Source: a virus. From it: a stretch of DNA of 22,005 bases. The position numbers were made by a program, and so were the translations under genes. Under the pieces are notes generated by a model. The model saw nothing but the letters and a program-made list of their open reading frames with translations. It did not search any database and had not been told where the DNA came from. Where the stretch lies: positions 1 to 22,005 of IMG/VR virus record IMGVR_UViG_3300023223_000134, one strand, 5' to 3'. This document shows positions 7,577-15,147 of the stretch, in pieces. Position 1 is the first letter of the stretch. Each line of letters begins with the position of its first letter.

Positions 7577-8410
7577 ATGCCACATGTAGCAGGACATTTA
7601 CCACCAACCGGATTGTTAGGATCGGAACAGGCTTTACAGTCTGGTTTGTCTGCTTCTTTGTCTGGCCTTGAACAAGGCATTAATCTTGGTCGTCAGGATT
7701 TGTCACCCTTTGCGCAACAAGGCGCGGGCGCTATTAATTTGCAAGGCGCTTTATCTGGTGCAGCAGGACAGCAGGCGCAGCAAGAGGCTTTTGCTAATTT
7801 CAATGTGTCTCCTGGGCAACAATTCTTACGTGATCGTCAAGAGCAAGCATTACTGAGAAATCAGGCCGCTATAGGTGGGTTAGGTGGTGGAAATGTTCGC
7901 GGGGCTCTGCAACAACAGGCTGTAGGGTTCGCTCAACAAGATCTAAACGATCAGTTTTCTAGGCTTGGGCAGGTGTCGGGGCAAGGACTGCAGGCGGCAG
8001 GACAGCAAGCGCAACTAGCCGGACAAGGCGGGCAACAAGCCTCTAATCTGGCATTCCAAACGGGACAATCTTTATCGGGCGGGCGAACGCGGGCGGGTGA
8101 ACAGATTGCACAGGCTATTGGCGGCACTACAAGCGCATTAGCTAATTTACAGGCGCAACAAGGTGCGGGCATTTCTGACCTATTGGGAACTACAGGAGGT
8201 AATCTTGCAAACTTGTTGTCCAGTGCTGGAGCCGCGCAAGGGCAAAGCAATGCAGATTTAGCCGCACTTCTTGCCAACATTGCAACATCTTCGGGGTCAC
8301 AGATTGGCGGATTGCCTGGGTTGCCTGGAGTACAACAGACGCCCGGTAATTTAGGACAGTTAGGTCAATTAGCTGGTGGTATTGGCGGAATTTTAGGAGC
8401 AATACAATAA
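7577..8410 (+). CDS. Candidate DNA-transfer (gp7-like) internal virion protein
   Basis: This 277-residue protein has a strong AGGAG 11 bases before ATG 7577. Residues about 45-130 contain 'DLSPFAQQGAGA' and 'FNVSPGQQFLRDRQEQALLRN', then 'AAIGGLGGGNVRGALQQQ' and 'DLNDQFSRL'. This chain of motifs (an 'SPGYQFRLDQGLQAL'-like helix, a Gly-rich 'SGG..kAL' turn, then a 'YQN.FNRL'-like helix) recurs in phage proteins annotated as DNA transfer or internal virion proteins. The remainder is a Gln/Ala/Gly-rich helical repeat region ending in a hydrophobic Gly-rich tail 'LAGGIGGILGAIQ' that could insert into membrane. The stop overlaps the next ATG (TAATG). Family recall, composition and P22-like position agree on an ejection function. 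Experimental evidence would be needed to assign it to gp7, gp20 or gp16. Confidence 0.7.
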   Translation: MPHVAGHLPPTGLLGSEQALQSGLSASLSGLEQGINLGRQDLSPFAQQGAGAINLQGALSGAAGQQAQQEAFANFNVSPGQQFLRDRQEQALLRNQAAIGGLGGGNVRGALQQQAVGFAQQDLNDQFSRLGQVSGQGLQAAGQQAQLAGQGGQQASNLAFQTGQSLSGGRTRAGEQIAQAIGGTTSALANLQAQQGAGISDLLGTTGGNLANLLSSAGAAQGQSNADLAALLANIATSSGSQIGGLPGLPGVQQTPGNLGQLGQLAGGIGGILGAIQ

Positions 8411-9591
8411 TGGCAAACGGTAACACATTAGGCACGATTGCAGATGCTCTAACTGGATTCGGAGCTGGCGTTTCTGGTCAATTGCCACAATTGCAGGCGC
8501 AAAGAGCAGAACAAGCGCGACAACTTAGCGATGAACGTAGGCGAGCATTGTTAGCAGATAATAGGGCGTCGGCTAAATTCGTCCGCGCTGGTGATTTTGG
8601 GTCGGCTTTGGAATTGCTCCAGAATAGGGCCATAGAGGTTGAGCGACATGGCGGAGACCCCCAAGATACTTTGGCGCAATTGAACCTTTTGCAAAATGAA
8701 ATTAACGATCCTACTGGAAGCGGTGGATTTCTGGAAGAATTCCTTTTGGAAAGCAATATACTTGATGACCGTGCCGTTGACGCAGGAGTCTTGCCGCCTT
8801 TGGCTACTCCTGACACGACCAAGCAAGATGAACTGGCCCTAAAGCGCGACAAGTTCGAGTTTAACCAAGATATTAAGAACAGAGAGCTTGAATTAAACAA
8901 ACAGAAATTAGCCTTCCAAAAGGAAAAACTGATCGCTGACGGTGCAAATCAATCCGAGATTAAAGCGGTTGAGCAAAAGCAGGTTAATGCATTGCGTCAA
9001 TCTTTGAAGCCGTTTGAAAAAGAATTCTCACAAGTCGAGGCCGCAAGAAATAGAATTCAACTTTCTGGCCGTAAAGGAACGGCTGCAAGCGATATTTCCC
9101 TAATCTTCAACTTTATGAAAATGAATGACCCAGGATCAACTGTTCGCGAAGGTGAATTTGCTACAGCGCAAAACGCCGCTGGTGTGGATGATAGAGTTAT
9201 TAATTTGTATAACAGTCTTCGTGAGGGTACCAGACTTGCACCGGATCAAAGAGAGGATTTTATCGGACAGTCAGAATCATTATTTGAGGCTCAACAGCAA
9301 TCGTTTGATACAAATATAGGAAACATGTTGCAGCAAGCAGATGAAGACAATATCCCTAGAGTTCGTGTTTTAGGTCAGAAGCGACTTGATGAATTCACAG
9401 CGAGACAGAACCAAGCGGCATTACAAACACTTCCTATTGGACAAGAATCAGCCCCTGAACCTATTACAGCGCCCTTAGTTCCTGCTTTAGGAGCCACAGA
9501 CGAACAAGGCTTTACTCTTGGCGGCGGCGGAACTGATTTAAGTGGTTTTTCTACTGAAGAATTGCAGCAAATGTTAGGGACCGCTCAATAA
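8410..9591 (+). CDS. Candidate ejection / internal virion protein with long coiled coil
   Basis: This 393-residue protein is joined to its neighbours by TAATG at both ends. Residues 30-55 form an Arg/Ala helix 'QRAEQARQLSDERRRALLAD'. Residues about 137-210 are a charged heptad helix, 'LALKRDKFEFNQDIKNRELE' and what follows, typical of a coiled coil. Next comes a conserved block 'AASDISLIFNFMKMNDPGS', then 'VREGEFATAQNAAGV' (about 220-265) and 'GTRLAPDQREDFI'. I recognise this block from internal or tail-tube-end proteins of many podoviruses, where it accompanies proteins ejected into the cell. The C-terminus is Gly/Pro-rich with a final short helix 'STEELQQMLGTAQ'. No lytic transglycosylase motif is seen here, unlike some gp16 homologues. 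The role is inferred. Confidence 0.7.
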   Translation: MANGNTLGTIADALTGFGAGVSGQLPQLQAQRAEQARQLSDERRRALLADNRASAKFVRAGDFGSALELLQNRAIEVERHGGDPQDTLAQLNLLQNEINDPTGSGGFLEEFLLESNILDDRAVDAGVLPPLATPDTTKQDELALKRDKFEFNQDIKNRELELNKQKLAFQKEKLIADGANQSEIKAVEQKQVNALRQSLKPFEKEFSQVEAARNRIQLSGRKGTAASDISLIFNFMKMNDPGSTVREGEFATAQNAAGVDDRVINLYNSLREGTRLAPDQREDFIGQSESLFEAQQQSFDTNIGNMLQQADEDNIPRVRVLGQKRLDEFTARQNQAALQTLPIGQESAPEPITAPLVPALGATDEQGFTLGGGGTDLSGFSTEELQQMLGTAQ

Positions 9592-11009
9592 TGGCTACTA
9601 GAAATGAAATTTTAGGCGAATTGGCAAGGCGGGGAGCTATTCGGCAGCCCGCTGCAACGCAACAACCGCAAGCTTCTAGGCCAAGTCAAGAAGAGATCGC
9701 AGCAGAATTAGAGCGCCGAAGGGTTGGTGCGTTGCCACCACAAGAACCTACAGCGGTTGAGGCGGCCGCGTCTAATGTCGGATTAGAAGATTTCGACGCT
9801 AAGAGATTTTTAATAGAAAGTTCTGATCCAGATATTTTGCCAGAATCAAGAAGCCTATTCTTACCAACTGGGACAAGTCGTGAGACCGGCGAAACTGTTT
9901 TCGCTGTTCCTTTGCTTGCTTTTGGGGTTGGGGCTTTAGCTTTGGATGCTGCTACAAGTTTACTCACTTTTGCGGGCGTCCCTGGGGAAGTGGCTGCGGG
10001 TAGATCTTTTGAACCGAAAGACGCGACTGAATTTGCATTTAATTTTGGCGTGCCAGGGTTGAGGACTTCAGGAGCGACAAAAAGTTTAGCTAAGTTCTCT
10101 AAGCTGACTAAAAAGCAAGTTGCCGATGCACCAGACACCAAGGGCTTGATAAAAGAAGCCTCAAAACTATTCGATAATTACAAAAAGACAGAATCTAAAT
10201 TAAGTTCTGATGATTTCTTTGCGTTTTTGGCAAAAACAGAAGATGACCTTGTAAAAGACGGGGCAGATCCAAAACTTCACGCTACATTATTCGATGTTTT
10301 TAATACCTTGACCAACCGATCGGGTAAAGATTTAGGGGCTCAAGAGCTATTTAATATGCGTAGAATTATTGGTAATGCGCTAGATAGCGGGAAAAAAGAT
10401 GAAGTGAGACTTGCACGAACGTTACAGAATAATTTTGACGATTTTGTACAGACTCTTCCCGGTAATGAAACATGGGTGAAAGCCAGACGCCTATATACTC
10501 AAGCGATCAAGTCCGAAAAAATAGACGATGCTTTGGTGAGGGCATCTAGACAGGCGAGCGGCATTGAAAACGGAATCAGAATAGAATTAAAAAACATTCT
10601 CAATAGTAAAAAAAGAAGTAGGGGATTTACCGATGCGGAAAAGAAAGTTATGCAGGGGATTGTCGACGGTGACTTTACCGCAAATACTTTAAAGCGCCTT
10701 GGTAAGCTTGGATTCGGCACAGGTAAACAAACAAATGTTTTAGGCGGCACCGCTGGTGGCGGGATTGGTGCTGCTGCTGGCGCTGCGTTTGGTCCTGGAG
10801 CCGCTGCAGTGGGAGCGATCGCTATACCTGCTATTGGAAACGCGGCACAGAGAATTTTGCAAAAACGAGCAACAGACGCGGCTAAAGCATTGCAGGCGTT
10901 AATTGCCGGCGCAAGTCCTAAAAAACGGGCAAGATTAACAGACGTTCAAAGAGTTCCACGCGCTGCTTTAGGCGTGACGGCTGCGACCCAATTAGAGGAT
11001 GAACAATAA
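9591..11009 (+). CDS. Candidate ejection protein with C-terminal glycine-zipper membrane segment
   Basis: This 472-residue protein is joined by TAATG on both sides. The N-terminus contains a duplicated helix motif, 'RNEILGELARRGAI' at residues 4-17 and 'QEEIAAELERRRVG' at about 33-46, separated by a Gln/Pro linker. Similar repeats begin many phage internal proteins. Residues about 105-130 form one hydrophobic segment ('FAVPLLAFGVGALALDAATS'). The central part (about 160-370) is a charged helical domain. Residues about 384-420 are a glycine/alanine-rich segment with GxxxG-type spacing, a pattern used by membrane-inserting ejection proteins to form pores. The gene is the last before the tail fibre, as gp16 is before the P22 tailspike region. 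Pore formation is an inference from the two hydrophobic segments. Confidence 0.68.
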   Translation: MATRNEILGELARRGAIRQPAATQQPQASRPSQEEIAAELERRRVGALPPQEPTAVEAAASNVGLEDFDAKRFLIESSDPDILPESRSLFLPTGTSRETGETVFAVPLLAFGVGALALDAATSLLTFAGVPGEVAAGRSFEPKDATEFAFNFGVPGLRTSGATKSLAKFSKLTKKQVADAPDTKGLIKEASKLFDNYKKTESKLSSDDFFAFLAKTEDDLVKDGADPKLHATLFDVFNTLTNRSGKDLGAQELFNMRRIIGNALDSGKKDEVRLARTLQNNFDDFVQTLPGNETWVKARRLYTQAIKSEKIDDALVRASRQASGIENGIRIELKNILNSKKRSRGFTDAEKKVMQGIVDGDFTANTLKRLGKLGFGTGKQTNVLGGTAGGGIGAAAGAAFGPGAAAVGAIAIPAIGNAAQRILQKRATDAAKALQALIAGASPKKRARLTDVQRVPRAALGVTAATQLEDEQ

Positions 11010-12703
11010 TGACTAGATTAGTTAACCCACGGACACAATTCTTTAATAATTCTGGTGATCCTTTAGTTAATGGGAAGCTGTTCTTCTTCGAAAGTGGTAC
11101 AAGTACGCCTAAATCTACATTTGCGGATATTTCAGAGACTATAGCAAATACTGATCCCGTTATTTTAACGGCTTCGGGTAGGGTGCAAAACATATTCTTC
11201 ACAGGTACGGCGCGTGTAAAACTCACTGATAAAAACGATGTGCAGATATGGGACGTTGATCCCGTAGGCGGAGAATTGTCGAGTGGTGCGTTCGGTTCAT
11301 ATGATAATGAAACGATTTACGGTGCTGGAGGTAACAATATAGTAACCGGAAGTGATGGAAATTATTATTTATCACTGACTGCGGCTAATCAATCTAATAA
11401 TCCGACGACTTCTCCCGCAAACTGGCTTCAGATTGAGTTCACTAAAACATGGAACACAAACGAAACATTTGCTCTTAATGAATATTCGAAAGCTTCAGAC
11501 GGCTTCTTGTATCGTTCTAAAATTGCGAGCAACACTGGTAACGACCCTGTCAGCAGCCCAACAGAGTGGGGTTCACCAATTCCGCCTATCGCTAGCGTTA
11601 AGGGTGCGGATTTGGTATCTGCTTCTCCGTTGGTTATTGGCACAGATGGAGATTTCTTCGACGTCACCGGTACAACTGGTTTTTCTGCAATGACCGTTGC
11701 AGCAGATAGAGCATTTGTATTGCAATTTGATGCCGCTGTACCAATTACCGTTGGTGCGGGCATAACTCTTAATAATAAGGGGTCAAATTTTACGACGTCA
11801 GCGGGGGATATTATTGAATGCCAATCAACCGCAACTGATACAGTAACGGGATGGATAATTAAATCTGATGGAACGCCTGTAAATCCGAAATTGGAAGCGC
11901 CTTTAGACACCAATTCATTTGCGATTAACGAAAGCCAGGGTGCGGCGGTTGCCTCTGCTACAACAACTGATATTTTCGGTGGTGACGATGGTAATACACT
12001 GCATATCACAGGCACAACAACAATAGTTGATTTCACGGATGCCTCTAGCGCGGGGCTATGGCGTAAGATAACATTTGACGATATTCTCACCCTAACTCAT
12101 GGGAGTGGCATTACCTTACCCGGATCAGCCAATATCACTACTGCCGCTGGTGATTACGCCTTTGTCAACGCCGATACTGTGAGTGCGTTTAAAGTTGTTT
12201 ATTTTAAAGCAGATGGAACGCCGGTTGTTGCTCCCTCTGGCGGGTTCACCCTTGGCACTGAGCAGTCTACAGGATCAGGAACAAGCGTAACATTTCCAAT
12301 ATCTTCAGGCGCTACTGTGGTGTTTGTCAATTTTGAAGGTGTGAGCCTATCAGGAACGGACTCTTTGTTTGTTCAATTAGGAGATTCAGGAGGGGTCGAA
12401 ATTACTGGGTACGAAGCTGGTCAAACGATCATTACAACGGCAATTAGCAGCAATAACAGCACGGTAGCTTTTCCGCTTAAAAGTAATGGGGCTGGAAGTA
12501 CTATACAAGGTTCACTCATACTATCTCTAAAAGATAGTGCGAATAACACCTGGATCGCTACCGGTGTAGTATATTCAAATTCAGAAGGTTGGAATTTACT
12601 AGGTGGATCTAAGTCCCTTTCTGGTGAATTAACCGATGTAACGATCTCACCTCAAGGGGCTGATACTTACGATGGCGGATCAATTAACACATCGATTATA
12701 TAA
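11009..12703 (+). CDS. Tail fibre / tailspike-type adsorption protein
   Basis: This 564-residue trimeric-type protein begins 'VNPRTQFFNNSGDPLVNGKLFFF', then 'TASGRVQNIFFTGTARVKL' and 'IWDVDPVGGE'. That is the pattern of the P22 tailspike head-binding domain ('NP...F......NGKIYI', 'INAAGKIVYNGQLVKI', 'IYDANGSQV'), so it should attach to gp10 at the neck. Residues about 117-190 carry two short repeats of the type 'YYLSLTAANQSNNPTTSPANW', resembling small chitin/cellulose-binding modules. Residues about 210-295 and 325-411 look like two copies of an 85-residue beta module, each ending 'KSDGTPV' or 'KADGTPV'. The last about 140 residues ('LFVQLGDSGGVEITGY', 'WIATGVVYS', 'GSKSLSGELTDVTI', 'YDGGSINTSI') match a C-terminal domain common in phage tail proteins. 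No depolymerase beta-helix is evident, so it probably binds rather than cleaves. Confidence 0.82.
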   Translation: MTRLVNPRTQFFNNSGDPLVNGKLFFFESGTSTPKSTFADISETIANTDPVILTASGRVQNIFFTGTARVKLTDKNDVQIWDVDPVGGELSSGAFGSYDNETIYGAGGNNIVTGSDGNYYLSLTAANQSNNPTTSPANWLQIEFTKTWNTNETFALNEYSKASDGFLYRSKIASNTGNDPVSSPTEWGSPIPPIASVKGADLVSASPLVIGTDGDFFDVTGTTGFSAMTVAADRAFVLQFDAAVPITVGAGITLNNKGSNFTTSAGDIIECQSTATDTVTGWIIKSDGTPVNPKLEAPLDTNSFAINESQGAAVASATTTDIFGGDDGNTLHITGTTTIVDFTDASSAGLWRKITFDDILTLTHGSGITLPGSANITTAAGDYAFVNADTVSAFKVVYFKADGTPVVAPSGGFTLGTEQSTGSGTSVTFPISSGATVVFVNFEGVSLSGTDSLFVQLGDSGGVEITGYEAGQTIITTAISSNNSTVAFPLKSNGAGSTIQGSLILSLKDSANNTWIATGVVYSNSEGWNLLGGSKSLSGELTDVTISPQGADTYDGGSINTSII

Positions 12704-12717
12704 AGGTATTTAATATT

Positions 12718-13377
12718 ATGAAAGATTACATTGCGGCTGTTAAATGGACAGGAAATACACTAGATAAATATAAGGATTTCGATATAGAGTCGGATGCAGA
12801 TAATCATGTTGCTAATTTTGGTGGGTTCGTCGCTGCGAATCCCGGTGGGAGTTTTATTTATTGGATAATTGATGGTGTTGCAAAAACAATCACTGTTGAT
12901 AATGCGTCGAATCTTTCTGATTCCGCTACGCTAAAGAAATCAAATATTGACGCCGCGTTAGTTTCTAGATTAAATCAGGGTATTGTATGGCAATGGAACG
13001 GAGGAGGGACACAATATTCTATTCCTCTTGATATGACGACTCAAACCTTTCTTAGAACCTTGGACAGTCAATTTGTTAGGAACCGATTAAATCCGCATGA
13101 CGGCTATCTTCAATTTAATGGTGAAAGGTTGCTCGCTCTTGGCGGCGGCGCGTTGCCAGACGATGCCGTCGAGGAGATCCTTGATTTCTCTAGTCAATGG
13201 GGCTTAAAAGTTTCAAGAATTGCTATTGACGAAAAAACAGCCATTGACGAGATGGCCGAAGCATTAGACTTGGCGGGTATTCTCACATATGATGCAAGTT
13301 CTATTGATTGGTCTGTAACATGGATAGGACATACCGACTGGATCGATGATGTAGTTTCATATATTCCTAACGTATAA
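12718..13377 (+). CDS. Unknown tail-region protein
   Basis: This 219-residue protein starts 15 bases after the fibre gene, with AAAGG upstream of ATG 12718. The N-terminal half has several short strands ('YIAAVKWTG', 'GSFIYWIIDG', 'KTITVDN'). A middle element, 'SIPLDMTTQTFLRTLDSQFV', may be helical, and the C-terminal half alternates acidic helices with Trp-containing segments ('VTWIGHTDWIDDVVSY'). No signal peptide or membrane segment is seen. It lies directly behind a fibre gene, the usual place of a fibre-associated chaperone or a host-specificity adaptor, but I see no recognised chaperone motif. Function is unknown. Confidence 0.7.
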   Translation: MKDYIAAVKWTGNTLDKYKDFDIESDADNHVANFGGFVAANPGGSFIYWIIDGVAKTITVDNASNLSDSATLKKSNIDAALVSRLNQGIVWQWNGGGTQYSIPLDMTTQTFLRTLDSQFVRNRLNPHDGYLQFNGERLLALGGGALPDDAVEEILDFSSQWGLKVSRIAIDEKTAIDEMAEALDLAGILTYDASSIDWSVTWIGHTDWIDDVVSYIPNV

Positions 13378-13389
13378 GGATGAATTGAC

Positions 13390-13554
13390 ATGTCTTCAGA
13401 CAACAAGAAAAGAACAAAAACATCAAGTCATAATAAGTCTAAGTCTAAGCCTAAATCCAAAAAAACAGTTGTGAAGAAGTCCGGCGACAAGAAGCCCACA
13501 AAGACGGCTGCAGTTCGCGCCCGAAAAACGAAAGTTAAACGCGGTACGGTCTAA
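13390..13554 (+). CDS. Lysine-rich histone-H1-tail-like small protein
   Basis: This is an uninterrupted frame of 54 residues from ATG 13390, preceded by AAGGA at 13376-13380 and ending with TAA that overlaps the ATG of the next gene (TAATG). The protein is almost entirely disordered and strongly basic: 17 Lys and 4 Arg against only 2 Asp. It has many Ser/Thr, a few Pro and no long hydrophobic run. The composition is like the C-terminal tails of eukaryotic H1 and of bacterial H1-like proteins, which bind nucleic acid non-specifically. The ribosome binding site and tight coupling to the downstream gene support it being real despite its size. Possible roles are a DNA or RNA condensing peptide, or a positively charged partner for a membrane or lysis protein. 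Confidence 0.7.
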   Translation: MSSDNKKRTKTSSHNKSKSKPKSKKTVVKKSGDKKPTKTAAVRARKTKVKRGTV

Positions 13555-14192
13555 TGATATATTTCGTATTAGCCATCTTTTTGAATATACCAACGTATGT
13601 TTTATCTGACTTACAGATGCATACGGCTTTTTCTTTGGTGGATGATGTGCAGTATCTCTTGCTTGCTATCGGTGCATTTAGCGTATGCCCTACCAGAAGA
13701 TGGCGAACAAAAACAGTTGTCTGTATACATTTAATAATCACTTTGTCATTTATATTTTTCAATATTTTTGTATATGCGGGATTGTTAGAAGCTGGCATAA
13801 TTAATTACATATCATTTGGCTTCCTGGTTATTTTTCTTATCAGACTCAGTATTAAATTGATGACCAAATGGGATGACCTACCTAGGGATAAAATAGAGCT
13901 TGGATATATTTATGAGGTTGTTGGAAAACCTCGAAATCATCTGCAGTGGGTTGCTTTCCTGCTGTCTGCTGGCCGCGGCGGTACTCAGTACGTTACTGAT
14001 GGCATCGATTGTTGGTATTTTAGTAAGAGAACAGGTGCTCAGGAGAAAGAGAAATATGACAAAGAATCTTTAATAGGTCGCAAAGTGGTTAAGGTTTGTG
14101 AATCCTCTGGCTATGTCCTTGCGAAATTAAATTCGGGTAACGGGCTAAAGTGGTCTATCTTGAATAATTGCCTCACAGCGTTTAGGATTTAG
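13554..14192 (+). CDS. Membrane protein with four N-terminal TM helices and possible papain-like C-terminal domain
   Basis: The product has 212 residues. Four hydrophobic segments lie near residues 2-19, 28-45, 55-80 and 83-104, and there is no cleavable signal. The C-terminal about 100 residues are soluble: 'YIYEVVGKPRNHLQWVAFLLS', 'GGTQYVTDGIDCWYFS', 'LIGRKVVKVCES' and a final 'WSILNNCLTAFRI'. The order of a strand, a Gly/Tyr motif, an 'IGRKV' element and a terminal 'NNC' segment resembles circularly permuted papain-like (NlpC/P60- or LRAT-type) domains and small phage proteins ending 'W..WRNCLTT'. The catalytic His cannot be placed with certainty. The gene is translationally coupled (TAATG) and lies just ahead of the peptidase and holin, so a lysis or host-envelope role is plausible but unproven. 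Confidence 0.65.
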   Translation: MIYFVLAIFLNIPTYVLSDLQMHTAFSLVDDVQYLLLAIGAFSVCPTRRWRTKTVVCIHLIITLSFIFFNIFVYAGLLEAGIINYISFGFLVIFLIRLSIKLMTKWDDLPRDKIELGYIYEVVGKPRNHLQWVAFLLSAGRGGTQYVTDGIDCWYFSKRTGAQEKEKYDKESLIGRKVVKVCESSGYVLAKLNSGNGLKWSILNNCLTAFRI

Positions 14193-14194
14193 CC

Positions 14195-14692
14195 ATGGCA
14201 GATGTTAAAGCAGAGGTAGCAGTTTTATCCGACAACGTGGCAACTCTTAAAGAGAATGATAAAGAGCATTACACATCAAACGATAAACGCAAAGAAGAGA
14301 CAAATAAAAACTCGCACAATATAGAATTGATTGGCATGTCTATTGAAGAGCAAAGTAAGGGCATGTCGGGGGTTGTGGAATTGATTGAACATGTTCAAGA
14401 GAGTGTAGATCGGTTATCTAAAAAGGTTGACGACATCTCTCTAAGCCAGACTGAGCAAAAATTACAAACTGAACTACTAAGACAAGATTTCGAATCATTC
14501 AAAGGAAAGAATTTTGTTCTTGTTCGTATATTCAAATGGATTGGTGCATACGGTGATAAAAACCCTAAATCTTTCATGTTATGTGTTATGTTTTTGTTGG
14601 TCCTCATATGGATAGGTGTTTTCCCTGAATCCGAACCTTTTATCTCCAGCGTATTCGATAAATTATTTGATACAGTGAAAGTTTCAAAATAA
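14195..14692 (+). CDS. Coiled-coil protein with C-terminal membrane anchor
   Basis: This 165-residue protein begins 2 bases after the preceding stop, with AGGAT as ribosome binding site. Residues 1-110 are hydrophilic and heptad-like ('LSDNVATLKENDKEHY', 'SVDRLSKKVDDISLSQTEQK'), predicting a long coiled coil. Residues about 126-146 ('SFMLCVMFLLVLIWIGVF') form one membrane segment followed by a short tail ending 'LFDTVKVSK'. The N-out or N-in orientation cannot be decided. The layout resembles haemolysin XhlA-type phage proteins and tail-anchored lysis helpers. There is no lipobox or N-terminal TM, so it is not an ordinary spanin. The stop TAA overlaps the peptidase ATG (TAATG), which places it in the lysis cassette. 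Confidence 0.65.
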   Translation: MADVKAEVAVLSDNVATLKENDKEHYTSNDKRKEETNKNSHNIELIGMSIEEQSKGMSGVVELIEHVQESVDRLSKKVDDISLSQTEQKLQTELLRQDFESFKGKNFVLVRIFKWIGAYGDKNPKSFMLCVMFLLVLIWIGVFPESEPFISSVFDKLFDTVKVSK

Positions 14693-15072
14693 TGTCAAAT
14701 TGGAACCCACAGTTAACGCCAAGTTTTAGCCCTTCAGAAATGGCTTGTCGGTGCGGCAGGTGCGATGGTGAGGCAAATATGGACCATGAGTTCATGCTGA
14801 AGCTACAGGCGCTCAGGGATGCTCTAGGGCCTATATCAATCACAAGCGGTTATCGTTGCGCGGAACACCCAGAAGAAAAACGGAAAGATAACCCAGGCGC
14901 ACACAGCCAAGGTAAAGCTGCAGATATTAAAATTTCTGGTGGCGAGCAGCGTTTCCGTGTTATATCTACTGCTATGAATTGCGGAATGATAGGCATCGGA
15001 GTTGCTAACTCATTCATCCACGTAGACGATGGGCATGCGCACGCTGCTAGACCCGCTACCTGGAAATACTGA
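14692..15072 (+). CDS. M15-family D-Ala-D-Ala peptidase endolysin
   Basis: This 126-residue zinc peptidase is the probable endolysin, which cleaves peptide stems of peptidoglycan. The family (Peptidase_M15_3) pattern is clear: 'FSPSEMACRCGRC' at 12-24, 'TSGYRC' at 51-56, 'HSQGKAADI' at 71-79 with zinc ligands H71 and D78, and 'FIHVDDG' at 108-114 with the third zinc ligand H110. All three ligands and the aspartate of the 'HVD' element are present. There is no signal peptide, so release to the cell wall must depend on a holin; one lies downstream at 15148. The start overlaps the previous stop (TAATG). Confidence 0.88.
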   Translation: MSNWNPQLTPSFSPSEMACRCGRCDGEANMDHEFMLKLQALRDALGPISITSGYRCAEHPEEKRKDNPGAHSQGKAADIKISGGEQRFRVISTAMNCGMIGIGVANSFIHVDDGHAHAARPATWKY

Positions 15073-15147
15073 ACCCTAACCCCGAAGGGCGGTGATCTTG
15101 TGTCTACCTTGTTTAATTTGTATGAAGGGGAGAGGGATAATTAAAAT

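Noticed and set aside
11428-12090. Minus-strand frame of 220 codons in the fibre gene
   Set aside because: It is antisense to a gene with clear tail-protein motifs, and its Val/Ser/Pro-rich product looks like the complement of Gly/Thr-rich coding.
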